Part shown: in pieces, positions 27,224-35,414 of the stretch
Layout of the letters: every line of letters begins with the position of its first letter
How positions within the stretch are numbered: position 1 is the first letter of the stretch
Source of the DNA: Pararhodobacter zhoushanensis
GTDB lineage: Bacteria; Pseudomonadota; Alphaproteobacteria; Rhodobacterales; Rhodobacteraceae
DNA: 64,000 nt
Direction of reading: 5' to 3'
NCBI RefSeq assembly: GCF_003990445.1
Contig: NZ_REEZ01000003.1
Span: 468,635-532,634 of the forward strand
Made by a program: the position numbers and the translations under genes
The notes under the pieces: model-generated
Database searches by the model: none
What the model saw: only the letters and a program-made list of their open reading frames with translations
Told to the model about the DNA's origin: nothing

Positions 27224-28144
27224 TCAGCGTTTCGACGCCAGCGTGAAGCGGGTGTCGTTGCCGGTTCCGGTGATGGTGATCTGGGGTAGCTTGCTGGCGA
27301 GATATTTCGCCCACGGGGTGTTTGGTGCTGCGCGCGCGAGGTTGCTGGCCTTGAGATGCTTGCCGAGCGTCAGCGGCGTTTGTGGGGCTTTTGTGATGAG
27401 CGCGAGGATCTCGGCATCAAGGGCAGACAGGGCGGCGGTTGGGGGTGTCTGAGTTCTTGAGGTCACACGCAAGAGCGTGGTGTCGCCGGAACCGGTGATC
27501 GCAAAATCAGCGATCTTGGCGCGAAGAAAACTGCGCCAGCGGGGGTATCCGTCAGGCAGTGTATGGCCTGCGGCCCGCATCGCATGCCCGAAGGCGGCAG
27601 GATCCATTGGCGATCTCAGGAGCAGGGTGCGGGCGGCTTGTGCAATCGCAGCCTCGGATTGCGCATCAGGTCTGGCAGGTTGACGGGGCGGAGCGGGTTT
27701 CTGGTCGGGCGCCGTGAGGCAGGCTGTGGCGCTACAGGCGCGCAGAAACGCGTCGGGCACTTTGGCACCGGCAAGCCCCAGCACCGGAAAGCCGCGGGCG
27801 CGCAGGGATTGGGCGAGGGGGGCGAAGTCGCGGTCATTGCTGGCCAGCGCGAAGCCGTCGACTGAACCGGAATAGCTGAGCTCCACGGCCTCGATCGCCA
27901 GCAGCATGTCGGTGACATTCTTGCCCGAATGCGCGTGCATCAGCCGGAAGTCAGGCCGTTCATGCCACGCGCCCAGTCGGCGCGCGTCGCCATAGACGCG
28001 CAGAACCGTCAAGGTTCCCAGATTGCGGGCCAGTGACAGAATCCTGTCAGCCTGCGCGGCGGCGATATTCTCGCCATCAACCAGCAGGGCGACGGCCTGA
28101 CAGCGGGCGGCGGCCGGCACCGCACGATTGGGGGAAAAATCCAT
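27224..28144 (-). CDS. NYN-domain ribonuclease-like protein with LOTUS-like domains
   Basis: A 306-residue LabA/DUF88-type protein. The N-terminal NYN (PIN-like) nuclease domain (about 15-145) shows VALLVDGENI, the SGKNVTDMLLAIEAVEL segment and ASNDRDFAPL, supplying the acidic metal-binding residues. Two related C-terminal modules (about 165-230 and 240-305) end in similar strands (FAITGSGDTTLLRV, ITITGTGNDTRFTL), as in OST-HTH/LOTUS RNA-binding domains. The start at 28144 follows GAGGG. It is divergent from an aldo/keto reductase gene. RNA targets are unknown. Confidence 0.85.
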   Translation of the reverse strand: MDFSPNRAVPAAARCQAVALLVDGENIAAAQADRILSLARNLGTLTVLRVYGDARRLGAWHERPDFRLMHAHSGKNVTDMLLAIEAVELSYSGSVDGFALASNDRDFAPLAQSLRARGFPVLGLAGAKVPDAFLRACSATACLTAPDQKPAPPRQPARPDAQSEAAIAQAARTLLLRSPMDPAAFGHAMRAAGHTLPDGYPRWRSFLRAKIADFAITGSGDTTLLRVTSRTQTPPTAALSALDAEILALITKAPQTPLTLGKHLKASNLARAAPNTPWAKYLASKLPQITITGTGNDTRFTLASKR

Positions 28145-28271
28145 GAACCCTCGCAAAGCAACAAGAGCCGCAACCCTGCCGTGCACGAATGGCGAAAGTG
28201 AGGCGCATCATGGGCTTGACCCTGCGACATCAAGGCCGCAGGTAAAGGGCAACAGCAAAGCGGAGACTGCC

Positions 28272-29270
28272 ATGAAGACGCGCAAACTGGGATCGTCGGG
28301 GATCGAGGTTTCGGCCATCGGCTATGGGGCAATGTCCTTTGCCGATTTCTACGGGCCGACCGATGAAGCGGCCTCGCATGCCATTCTGGACATGATGCGC
28401 GAGCGGGGGGTGACGCATTTCGACACCTCGAACGTCTATGGCATGGGCCGGTCCGAGCGCTGGATGGGCAGCTATCTGGCCAGGAACCCCGGCGCGCGCA
28501 GTGAGTTCGTCATCGCCACCAAGGCCGCGATCAGCCGCGATGCCGAGGGCAAGCGCTTGATCGACAACAGTGCCGCGCATCTGGAAGCCGAGCTGGACAA
28601 GAGCCTTGAGAAGCTGGGCGTGGACCATGTGGACCTGTTCTACGTCCACCGCCGCGAGGCGGATCGCCCGATTGAAGAGGTGGCTGAGACGCTGGCGAAG
28701 CTGCGCGCCTCGGGCAAGACGCGCGCTGTCGGGTTTTCCGAGATTGCGCCGGCCTCCCTGCGCCGGGCTGCGGCGGTGACGCCGATTGATGCGGTGCAGT
28801 CCGAGTACAGCCTGCAGACCCGCGCGCCCGAACTGGGGCTGGTGCAGACCTGCGCCGAGCTGGGCACGTCGCTGGTGGCCTTCTCGCCGGTGGGGCGGTC
28901 GATGCTGACGGATAACCCGGTGCGGCCGGACCGGATCGGCGACATTGCGTTCCTGCACAGCAATCCGCGCTTTGTGGGTGAGAATTTGGTGGCGAACCTG
29001 AAGATCACCGACGCCTTCCGCGCCTTGGCCGCCGAGATGGGCGAACCGGCGGCGGCGCTGGCGAACGCATGGCTGCTCACGCGGGGCGAGCATATCCTGC
29101 CGATCCCCGGCACCCGCTCGACCGCGCATTTTGCCGAATGCCTGCGCGGGGCCGAGATCATGCTGTCGGCCGAGGCGCTGGCGCGGATCGACGCGGTGCT
29201 GCCGGTAGGCTGGGCGCATGGTGACCGCTATGACGTCACGCAATGGATCGGGCCCGAGCGCTTCTGCTGA
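28272..29270 (+). CDS. Aldo/keto reductase
   Basis: A 332-residue NADPH-dependent oxidoreductase of the AKR superfamily (AKR12/13-like). The tetrad Asp, Tyr, Lys and His is visible in FDTSNVYGMGRSE, IATKAAI and LFYVHR. The C-terminal cofactor region has ILPIPGTRSTAHFAEC. The ATG at 28272 (MKTRKLGSSGIEVSAIGYG) is the family start. The trpS leader promoter begins within 10 bases of its stop. The natural substrate is not predictable. Confidence 0.92.
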   Translation: MKTRKLGSSGIEVSAIGYGAMSFADFYGPTDEAASHAILDMMRERGVTHFDTSNVYGMGRSERWMGSYLARNPGARSEFVIATKAAISRDAEGKRLIDNSAAHLEAELDKSLEKLGVDHVDLFYVHRREADRPIEEVAETLAKLRASGKTRAVGFSEIAPASLRRAAAVTPIDAVQSEYSLQTRAPELGLVQTCAELGTSLVAFSPVGRSMLTDNPVRPDRIGDIAFLHSNPRFVGENLVANLKITDAFRALAAEMGEPAAALANAWLLTRGEHILPIPGTRSTAHFAECLRGAEIMLSAEALARIDAVLPVGWAHGDRYDVTQWIGPERFC

Positions 29271-29276
29271 GCGCGC

Positions 29277-29305
29277 TTGCGCGGCGCGCGGCCCTGCGCT
29301 AGGGC
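29277..29305 (+). promoter_or_regulatory. Candidate promoter of the trpS leader
   Basis: TTGCGC (29277-29282), a 17-base spacer and TAGGGC (29300-29305). The -10 box ends only 7 bases before the leader ATG at 29313. Transcription would start at or next to that ATG, making the leader peptide mRNA leaderless. The boxes are imperfect, so this is a prediction. Confidence 0.45.
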
Positions 29306-29312
29306 TGCGCGC

Positions 29313-29360
29313 ATGACACGGGTAACGCGCATTTCCAACACTTGGTGGCTGGCCTCCTGA
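29313..29360 (+). CDS. Trp-rich leader peptide of trpS (TrpL-like)
   Basis: A 15-codon open frame, MTRVTRISNTWWLAS then TGA, with two adjacent Trp codons (TGG TGG at 29343-29348) near its end. AGGG at 29302-29304 lies 8 bases before the ATG, unless the transcript begins at the ATG itself. Tandem Trp codons in a short frame just before an antiterminator/terminator pair are the hallmark of ribosome-mediated attenuation. Ribosomes short of Trp-tRNA would stall at 29343-29348. The frame is too short for automatic gene finding and was found by reading the leader. Confidence 0.75.
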   Translation: MTRVTRISNTWWLAS

Positions 29361-29363
29361 CAA

Positions 29364-29431
29364 GGCGGCTTGCGACACAGGTTTTGAAACCTATCCTGTC
29401 ACGACAAGGCCGCCGCCATGGGCGGCCTTTT
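29364..29431 (+). promoter_or_regulatory. Transcription attenuator of trpS
   Basis: Region 2 is GGCGGCTTG (29364-29372). Region 3 is CAAGGCCGCC (29405-29414) and pairs with region 2 over 9 bp with one bulged G, forming an antiterminator. Region 3 can instead pair as AAGGCCGCC with GGCGGCCTT (29421-29429), a 9-bp terminator stem with a 6-base loop and a TTTT run at 29428-29431. A ribosome ending at the leader stop (29358-29360) would cover region 2 and allow termination; stalling at the Trp codons would free it. A smaller hairpin (AGGTTT/AAACCT, about 29378-29391) sits in the loop between regions 2 and 3. Confidence 0.75.
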
Positions 29432-29481
29432 GCATGAATGCTTCCCCTTCGGCGGCGGTCTCTTATCCCCAAGGAGAGACC

Positions 29482-30483
29482 ATGACCAAACCCGTTATCC
29501 TGACCGGCGACCGCACGACTGGCCCGTTGCACATTGGCCATTATGCCGGATCGCTGAAAAGCCGGCTTGAGATGCAAGACAGCCACGAGCAGTTCCTGTT
29601 GCTGGCCGACACGCAGGCGCTGACCGACAACGCCAATGACCCCGACAAGGTGCGCCGCAGCGTGCTGGAGGTGGCGCTCGATTATCTGGCGGTGGGGATT
29701 GATCCGGCGAAATCCACGATCTGCTTGCAATCGCACCTGCCCGCACTGGCCGAATTGTCGATGCTGTATCTGAACTTCGTCACCGTCGCCCGGCTGGAGC
29801 GCAATCCGACGATCAAGGACGAGATCCGCGCGCGGGGCTTTGGCCGCGATATTCCGGCGGGGTTCCTGTGTTACCCGGCGGCGCAGGCCGCTGACATCAC
29901 CGGCTTTCGCGCCACGGTGGTGCCGGTGGGTGAAGATCAGGCCCCGCTGATCGAGCAGACCAACGAGATCGTGCGCCGGGTGAATGCGGTGGCGGGCCAA
30001 TCGGTGCTGCCCGAGGCGCGGGCGGTGATCCCAAAGGCCGGGCGGTTGCCGGGGATAGACGGCAAGGCGAAGATGTCGAAGTCGGGCGGCAACGCGATTG
30101 CGCTGTCGGCCTCGCCAGACCAGATCGCGGCGGCGGTCAGGGCGATGTTCACCGATCCGGGGCATCTGAGGGTGAGCGATCCGGGTCGGGTGGAGGGGAA
30201 TGTGGTGTTCACCTATCTCGACGCGTTCGACGAGGACCACACTGAGGTCGCGGCGCTCAAAGAGCAGTATCAGCGCGGCGGTTTGGGCGATGGGGTGATA
30301 AAGCGGCGGCTGGACGGGGTCTTGCAGGCTCTGATCGGACCGATCCGTGACCGGCGGGCGGAGCTGGCGCGCGATCCGGGCTATGTGCTCGACGTGATCC
30401 GGCAGGGGACCGAAGTGGCGCGGGCGCGCACGCAGGACACGCACCGCGCGTTGGTTCAGGCGCTGGGGTTGTTCCGATTGTGA
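29482..30483 (+). CDS. trpS: Tryptophanyl-tRNA synthetase
   Basis: A 333-residue class Ic synthetase that charges tRNA(Trp). HIGH motif variant PLHIGHYAG at residues 15-23 and KMSKSGG near 197-203 are present. The ATG at 29482 follows a strong AAGGAGAGACC RBS. The gene sits behind the leader peptide and attenuator at 29313-29431, so its expression is expected to rise when charged tRNA(Trp) is low. Confidence 0.97.
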   Translation: MTKPVILTGDRTTGPLHIGHYAGSLKSRLEMQDSHEQFLLLADTQALTDNANDPDKVRRSVLEVALDYLAVGIDPAKSTICLQSHLPALAELSMLYLNFVTVARLERNPTIKDEIRARGFGRDIPAGFLCYPAAQAADITGFRATVVPVGEDQAPLIEQTNEIVRRVNAVAGQSVLPEARAVIPKAGRLPGIDGKAKMSKSGGNAIALSASPDQIAAAVRAMFTDPGHLRVSDPGRVEGNVVFTYLDAFDEDHTEVAALKEQYQRGGLGDGVIKRRLDGVLQALIGPIRDRRAELARDPGYVLDVIRQGTEVARARTQDTHRALVQALGLFRL

Positions 30484-30522
30484 GCCGGGGCAGGGGCGCG
30501 GATGCCGCGCCCCCCCTTTGCG

Positions 30523-32073
30523 TCAGGCGGTCTCGGCCATCTTGTCGCGCAGCAAACGGCGCAGGATCTTGCCCGAGGCAGATTTCGGGATCGCGTCCAC
30601 CACCTCAAGCCGCTTGATCTGCTTGTAATGCGACACCTGCGGGTCGAGGAACGCCTGAACCTCGGCCAGACTGGGCGCGCTGGCCGATACGATAAACGCC
30701 ATCGGTACTTCACCGGCATCCGCATCCTGTACGCCGATCACCGCGGCGTCCGTGATCGCCGGGTGGGTGAGCAAAAGCGCCTCCAGCTCGGCCGGGGCAA
30801 CCTGGAACCCTTTGACCTTGATCAGCTCTTTCAATCGGTCGGTGATGAACAGATAGCCGTCGTCATCGAAATGCCCGATGTCGCCGGTGCGCAGCCAACC
30901 GTCGACGATGGTCTCGGCGGTGGCTTTGGGGTTGCCCAGATACCCTTTCATCACCTGCGGCCCTTTCACCCAGATCTCACCATCCTCGCCGGTGGGCAGA
31001 TCGCGCAGCGTGACGGGATCGACAATGCGGCACTGGGTGTTGGGGATCGTCACGCCCGACGCCCCGGCGCGCCCCTTGCCGCGCGGGGTGATGTGGGTCA
31101 CCGGGCTGGCCTCGGTCATGCCATAACCTTGCGTCGCGGCGGTGTTCAGACGGGTGCCCATGGCCTCGGCCACATCGGCACCCAAAGGCGCGGCGGCAGA
31201 GTTGACCTGAACCAGTGTCGACAGATCAAAACGCTCAACGATGGGGTGCTTGGCCAGCGCCAGCGCCACCGGCGGGACGATCCACATGCGCGGTGTGCGG
31301 TGGGTCTGGCACAGGGTCAGGAACTGCTCCAGATCGAAACGCGGCACGGTGACGAGCGTCCCGCCTGACCCGAGATAGAAGTTCATCAGAACCTGCAACC
31401 CGTAGATATGGAAGAACGGCAGGAAGGCGACGGTGTGCTCGCGCTCGACCAGCGGGGCCAGGGCCAGCGACTGCGCCATGTTCACGCTCAGGTTGCGATG
31501 GGTCAGCATCACGCCCTTGGGCAACCCTGTGGTGCCCGAGGAATAGGGCAGGCAGACGAGATGGTCGTCCAGATCGACAGGCGCCTGTTCGGCCAGCGGC
31601 TGGCCCATGAAGGCGGCAAGACCGCGCGTTTCGCCGACATCCGGGCCGATCAGGATGATTTCCCGAACCCGCGTGCCCGCGACCGCTGCCTTGGCCGTGT
31701 CGAGGAAAGGCGCAATGGTCACCAGCAGCTCGGCCCCTGCGTCGATCAGCTGATGACGCAGCTCGGGCGCTGTGTAGGTCGGGTTAACCGTGGTCACCGT
31801 GCCGCCCGCCCAGGCGACGGCGTGAAAGACGGTGCAGAACTCGGGGATATTGGGGGCCATCAGCGCGACGCAGCCGCCCGGCGCATAGCCGCGCGCGGTC
31901 AGCCCGCCTGCCAGTGCCTTGACGCCGCTCATAAACTGCGCGCCGGTGACGGCACGGCCGGTCGGGCCGTCGATCAGTACGGTGGCCTCGGGGTCTATCC
32001 CTTCGAAAACGTACTCGGTGATGCTGATGTCGCGGATCGCTACATCCGGGTACGGGCTAGTATAGATGGTCAT
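30523..32073 (-). CDS. AMP-dependent acyl-CoA synthetase (4-coumarate-CoA ligase-like)
   Basis: A 516-residue ANL-superfamily ligase that activates a carboxylic acid with ATP and transfers it to CoA. The P-loop-like motif is CLPYSSGTTGLPKGVMLTHR, followed by GYGMTEASPV, the WLRTGDIGHFDDDG hinge segment and the C-terminal catalytic Lys in PKSASGKILRR. I chose the ATG at 32073, preceded by GGAGGAACC. The acid substrate (aromatic or fatty) cannot be decided by eye. It has no operon partner except a small DoxX gene upstream on the same strand, 93 bases away. Confidence 0.9.
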   Translation of the reverse strand: MTIYTSPYPDVAIRDISITEYVFEGIDPEATVLIDGPTGRAVTGAQFMSGVKALAGGLTARGYAPGGCVALMAPNIPEFCTVFHAVAWAGGTVTTVNPTYTAPELRHQLIDAGAELLVTIAPFLDTAKAAVAGTRVREIILIGPDVGETRGLAAFMGQPLAEQAPVDLDDHLVCLPYSSGTTGLPKGVMLTHRNLSVNMAQSLALAPLVEREHTVAFLPFFHIYGLQVLMNFYLGSGGTLVTVPRFDLEQFLTLCQTHRTPRMWIVPPVALALAKHPIVERFDLSTLVQVNSAAAPLGADVAEAMGTRLNTAATQGYGMTEASPVTHITPRGKGRAGASGVTIPNTQCRIVDPVTLRDLPTGEDGEIWVKGPQVMKGYLGNPKATAETIVDGWLRTGDIGHFDDDGYLFITDRLKELIKVKGFQVAPAELEALLLTHPAITDAAVIGVQDADAGEVPMAFIVSASAPSLAEVQAFLDPQVSHYKQIKRLEVVDAIPKSASGKILRRLLRDKMAETA

Positions 32074-32166
32074 GGTGGTTCCTCCCTCGGCGGGCAGCTT
32101 AGCAGCAAGCGGGCTTGTGCCTAGTCCTGCCGGGGCAGGGCTCACGCAGTCGGGAAGGGGTGTTTG

Positions 32167-32523
32167 TCAGCCGCGCCGCAGCGGGAACAAGCGCCGCAAG
32201 GCCGGGTTGCGCAGCCAGAGCCCGGCCCACATCAGCGCGCCCAGATAGATGCCGAACAGCGTGTGGCTGGCAAGGGGCGAGCCCGCGCGCAACTGGGTGG
32301 TGATCGCGCCGCCAAGGATCGCCATCATCAAAACCGCACCCAGAACGCTGGTGGGGGGCCACAGATAGAGCAGGGTGCAGAGCAGTTCGAGCCCGCCGAT
32401 CAGCAGTACCGGCGCATCGGGCCAGCCCAGATCGGTCAGTGTCTGCGTGGCCACGGGCAGGCCCAGCAGCTTGGGCGCGACCGAGGCCCCCAGCATGAAC
32501 AGCGCAAACAGCGACGAGAGCAC
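32167..32523 (-). CDS. DoxX-like small membrane protein
   Basis: A 118-residue protein with four hydrophobic helices (about 1-20, 38-58, 60-80, 88-106), matching the DoxX-like family. The only in-frame start after the upstream stop is the GTG at 32523, next to a run of eight G, so a small sequence error could hide a better ATG. Function is uncertain; DoxX-like proteins are tied to redox or thiosulfate metabolism in some organisms. Confidence 0.75.
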   Translation of the reverse strand: MLSSLFALFMLGASVAPKLLGLPVATQTLTDLGWPDAPVLLIGGLELLCTLLYLWPPTSVLGAVLMMAILGGAITTQLRAGSPLASHTLFGIYLGALMWAGLWLRNPALRRLFPLRRG

Positions 32524-32648
32524 CCATCCCCCCCCGGTTCAAAGTGGATTCGCGCATTTCGACCCCCTTGTTCGCCGCGCCGATACGGCGCGCAAGCCGC
32601 CTGAGGCCGTCAAGGGACTCCGGACCCCGCAAAACAAGGCCGGAACGC

Positions 32649-32677
32649 TTGCCAGCCGGCCACATTCGGTCTATAGC
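32649..32677 (+). promoter_or_regulatory. Predicted rpsA promoter
   Basis: TTGCCA (32649-32654), a 17-base spacer and TATAGC (32672-32677), 134 bases before the rpsA start. This is a good sigma-70 match and leaves a long 5' leader that could carry S1 autoregulation. The 287 bases between DoxX and rpsA hold nothing else I recognise. Confidence 0.55.
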
Positions 32678-32810
32678 CCGCCCCATCCCGAGGCGAGCTT
32701 GCAACGGGCGTCCGTTCTGGCGCCCGCTTTCGGCTTTCTTGAACGGGCAGGATAAGACCGGCGGAGCCAACCGTCTGGCCAGTGAAACAGACCCAAAGGA
32801 ACTGACATAC

Positions 32811-34487
32811 ATGAGCGCTAACAGCATGGCTGAATTCGAAGCTCTTCTTGAAGAGAGCTTTGAAATTGACACCCCCTCTGAAGGGACGGTTGTCAAAGGC
32901 AGGGTCATCGCCATCGAGGCGGGCCAAGCCATTATCGACGTGGGCTACAAGATGGAAGGTCGCGTCGACCTGAAAGAATTCGCAAACCCGGGCGAAGCCC
33001 CCGAGGTTGAAGTCGGCGACGAAGTCGAGGTTTACCTCGAGCGCGTCGAAAACGCCCGTGGCGAAGCCGTTGTGAGCCGTGAGAAGGCCCGCCGCGAAGC
33101 CGCCTGGGACCGTCTGGAAAAAGCTTACGAAAAAGAAGAACGTGTCGAAGGCGCGATCTTTGGCCGCGTCAAGGGTGGCTTCACCGTCGATCTGGGCGGT
33201 GCTGTTGCGTTCCTGCCCGGCAGCCAGGTCGATGTGCGCCCCGTGCGCGATGCCGGCCCGCTGATGGGTCTGAAGCAGCCGTTCCAGATCCTGAAAATGG
33301 ACCGTCGCCGTGGCAACATCGTTGTCTCGCGCCGCGCCATTCTGGAAGAGAGCCGCGCCGAACAGCGTGCTGAAGTCATCGGCAAACTGGCCGAAGGTCA
33401 GGTGCTGGATGGTGTCGTCAAGAACATCACCGAATACGGTGCCTTCGTTGACCTCGGCGGCGTTGATGGCCTGCTGCACGTCACCGATATGGCCTGGCGC
33501 CGCATCAACCACCCGTCCGAAGTCCTGTCGATCGGCCAGAGCCTCAAGGTTCAGGTCATCAAGATCAACAAGGAAACCCACCGCATCAGCCTGGGCATCA
33601 AGCAGCTGCAAGCCGATCCGTGGGATTCGGTCGAGGCCAGCTATCCTCTGGCGTCGGTCCACAAAGGCCGCGTGACCAACATCACCGATTACGGCGCGTT
33701 CGTCGAGCTGGAGCCGGGTGTCGAAGGTCTGGTCCACGTCTCGGAAATGAGCTGGACCAAGAAGAACGTGCACCCCGGCAAGATCGTCTCGACCTCGCAA
33801 GAAGTCGAAGTCATGGTGCTGGAAATCGACAGCGCCAAGCGCCGCGTGTCGCTGGGCCTCAAGCAGACCCAACGCAACCCGTGGGAAGTGTTTGCTGAAT
33901 CGCACCCCGCTGGCTCGGGTATCGAAGGCGAAGTCAAGAACATCACCGAATTCGGTCTGTTCATCGGCCTCGACGGCGATATCGACGGCATGGTCCACCT
34001 TTCGGACCTGTCGTGGGATCAGCGCGGCGAAGAAGCCATCCAGCAGTACCGCAAGGGTGACGTGGTGCAGGCCGCCGTTCTGGAAGTCGACGTCGAGCGC
34101 GAGCGTATCTCGCTGTCGATCAAGGCTCTGGGCGCCGACACCTTCTCGGAAGCCGTTGACGGCGTGAAGCGCGGCTCGATCATCACGGTCGAAGTCACGA
34201 TGATCGAAGAGGGCGGCATCGAGGTCGACTACAACGGCATGAAGTCCTTCATCCGTCGTTCGGACCTTGCCCGTGACCGCGTCGACCAGCGTCCTGAGCG
34301 CTTCGGCGTCGGCGACAAGCTGGACGTGCGTGTGACCTCGGTTGATTCGAAGACCCGCAAGCTGGGCCTGTCGATCAAAGCCCGCGAGATCGCCGAAGAG
34401 AAAGAAGCCGTGGAACAGTACGGCTCGTCGGATGCCGGTGCGTCGCTGGGCGACATCCTCGGCGCCGCTCTGCGCGACCGCACCTAA
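32811..34487 (+). CDS. rpsA: 30S ribosomal protein S1
   Basis: A 558-residue S1 protein with six S1/OB repeats. S1 binds the 30S platform and unfolds mRNA leaders for initiation. Repeat signatures recur, for example VKNITEYGAFVDLGGVDGLLH, VTNITDYGAFVELEPGVEG and VKNITEFGLFIGLDGDIDG (parts shown). The ATG at 32811 gives the family N-terminus (MAEFEALLEESF a few residues in). A terminator follows, and ihfB comes next as in many proteobacteria. Confidence 0.98.
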   Translation: MSANSMAEFEALLEESFEIDTPSEGTVVKGRVIAIEAGQAIIDVGYKMEGRVDLKEFANPGEAPEVEVGDEVEVYLERVENARGEAVVSREKARREAAWDRLEKAYEKEERVEGAIFGRVKGGFTVDLGGAVAFLPGSQVDVRPVRDAGPLMGLKQPFQILKMDRRRGNIVVSRRAILEESRAEQRAEVIGKLAEGQVLDGVVKNITEYGAFVDLGGVDGLLHVTDMAWRRINHPSEVLSIGQSLKVQVIKINKETHRISLGIKQLQADPWDSVEASYPLASVHKGRVTNITDYGAFVELEPGVEGLVHVSEMSWTKKNVHPGKIVSTSQEVEVMVLEIDSAKRRVSLGLKQTQRNPWEVFAESHPAGSGIEGEVKNITEFGLFIGLDGDIDGMVHLSDLSWDQRGEEAIQQYRKGDVVQAAVLEVDVERERISLSIKALGADTFSEAVDGVKRGSIITVEVTMIEEGGIEVDYNGMKSFIRRSDLARDRVDQRPERFGVGDKLDVRVTSVDSKTRKLGLSIKAREIAEEKEAVEQYGSSDAGASLGDILGAALRDRT

Positions 34488-34511
34488 GCTTCGGTTGCCA
34501 GAACAAGCACA

Positions 34512-34544
34512 GGGCTCCGCGAAAGCGGGGCCCTTCGCTTTTTT
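34512..34544 (+). terminator. Rho-independent terminator of rpsA
   Basis: GGGCTCCGC-GAAA-GCGGGGCCC (one G-U pair) followed by TTCGCTTTTTT, 25 bases after the rpsA stop. Confidence 0.85.
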
Positions 34545-34651
34545 GGGAAACGATTCGCGACGCAACGTCACAAAAGCGACAGCGCTCTGCGGGCCAAATG
34601 CCTGCCAAACGAGATTTGACGGCGCAAACATGCGGATTCGTGCAGTTTTCG

Positions 34652-34679
34652 TTGTGTGTGTGTTTGAAAGTCCTATAGT
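34652..34679 (+). promoter_or_regulatory. Predicted ihfB promoter
   Basis: TTGTGT (34652-34657), a 16-base spacer and TATAGT (34674-34679), 69 bases before the ihfB start. It overlaps a GT-repeat tract. Confidence 0.45.
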
Positions 34680-34747
34680 CGACAAGACTTCGCGGTGTCC
34701 TGAAAAGGCATCATTTTTTCAACTATGTGCCACCTGGGGGGGAGGCA

Positions 34748-35035
34748 ATGATCCGTTCAGAGCTGATCCAGAAACTAGCCGAAGCCAACCCGCACCTCTA
34801 CCAGCGGGACGTTGAGCGAATTGTTAACACCTTTTTTGACGAGATCATCGAGGCGCTCTCGCGCGGCGAACGGGTCGAGTTGCGCGGTTTTGGCGCATTC
34901 TCGGTCAAACAAAGAGATGCGAGGGTTGGGCGTAATCCGCGGACCGGCGACACCGTCGAGGTCGAGGAAAAATGCGTCCCCTTCTTTAAGACCGGCAAGC
35001 TGTTGCGTGACCGGCTGAACGGGCTGGAGCCCTGA
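34748..35035 (+). CDS. ihfB: Integration host factor subunit beta
   Basis: A 95-residue HU/IHF-family DNA-bending protein. The conserved arm motif [12 protein letters not shown] and the start [15 protein letters not shown] identify the beta subunit. The partner IHF-alpha is not in the window. The ATG at 34748 is preceded by GGGGGGAGGCA, a strong RBS. It is followed 9 bases later by a LapA-like gene and then trpF, so the three are probably one operon. Confidence 0.95.
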   Translation: MIRSELIQKLAEANPHLYQRDVERIVNTFFDEIIEALSRGERVELRGFGAFSVKQRDARVGRNPRTGDTVEVEEKCVPFFKTGKLLRDRLNGLEP

Positions 35036-35044
35036 TCTGACCTT

Positions 35045-35407
35045 ATGAAATACCTACGCTACGCTTTTCTTGCCATCATCCTGCTGCTCTGTGTCACCGT
35101 GGCGCTGGCCAACCGTGACCCGGTGACGCTGGCCCTGTGGCCGGACACCGTAACCGCATTCATCGGGTTTGGTTATTCGCTGACCTTGCCGCTGTTTGTG
35201 ATCGTCGGGCTGGCAGTCGGGCTGGGTCTGGTGCTGGGCCTGATCTGGGAATGGCTGCGCGAGCGTGGCCAGCGGGTCGAGGGCAAGAAGGCGCAAAAAG
35301 AACTGGCGCGGGTCAATGCGGGCACCACGCCCGCCGCGCCAGCCAACACCACCAGCACTGCGCCGCGCGATCAGGTTCTGGCGATCCTTGACGACAAGGA
35401 CACATGA
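35045..35407 (+). CDS. LapA-domain (DUF1049) membrane protein
   Basis: A 120-residue protein with two transmembrane helices (about 4-22 and 40-65) separated by a short loop with [12 protein letters not shown], the LapA/YciS pattern. A charged coiled segment ([18 protein letters not shown]) follows, then a Thr/Ala-rich tail. E. coli LapA acts with LapB in lipopolysaccharide assembly. It lies between ihfB and trpF, a layout seen in relatives. Confidence 0.85.
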   Translation: MKYLRYAFLAIILLLCVTVALANRDPVTLALWPDTVTAFIGFGYSLTLPLFVIVGLAVGLGLVLGLIWEWLRERGQRVEGKKAQKELARVNAGTTPAAPANTTSTAPRDQVLAILDDKDT

Positions 35408-35414
35408 GTCCGCG

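Noticed and set aside
32610-34685. A 691-codon open frame opposite rpsA
   Set aside because: It covers the whole S1 gene and its terminator, lacks an RBS and shows only repeated low-information sequence mirrored from the S1 repeats.
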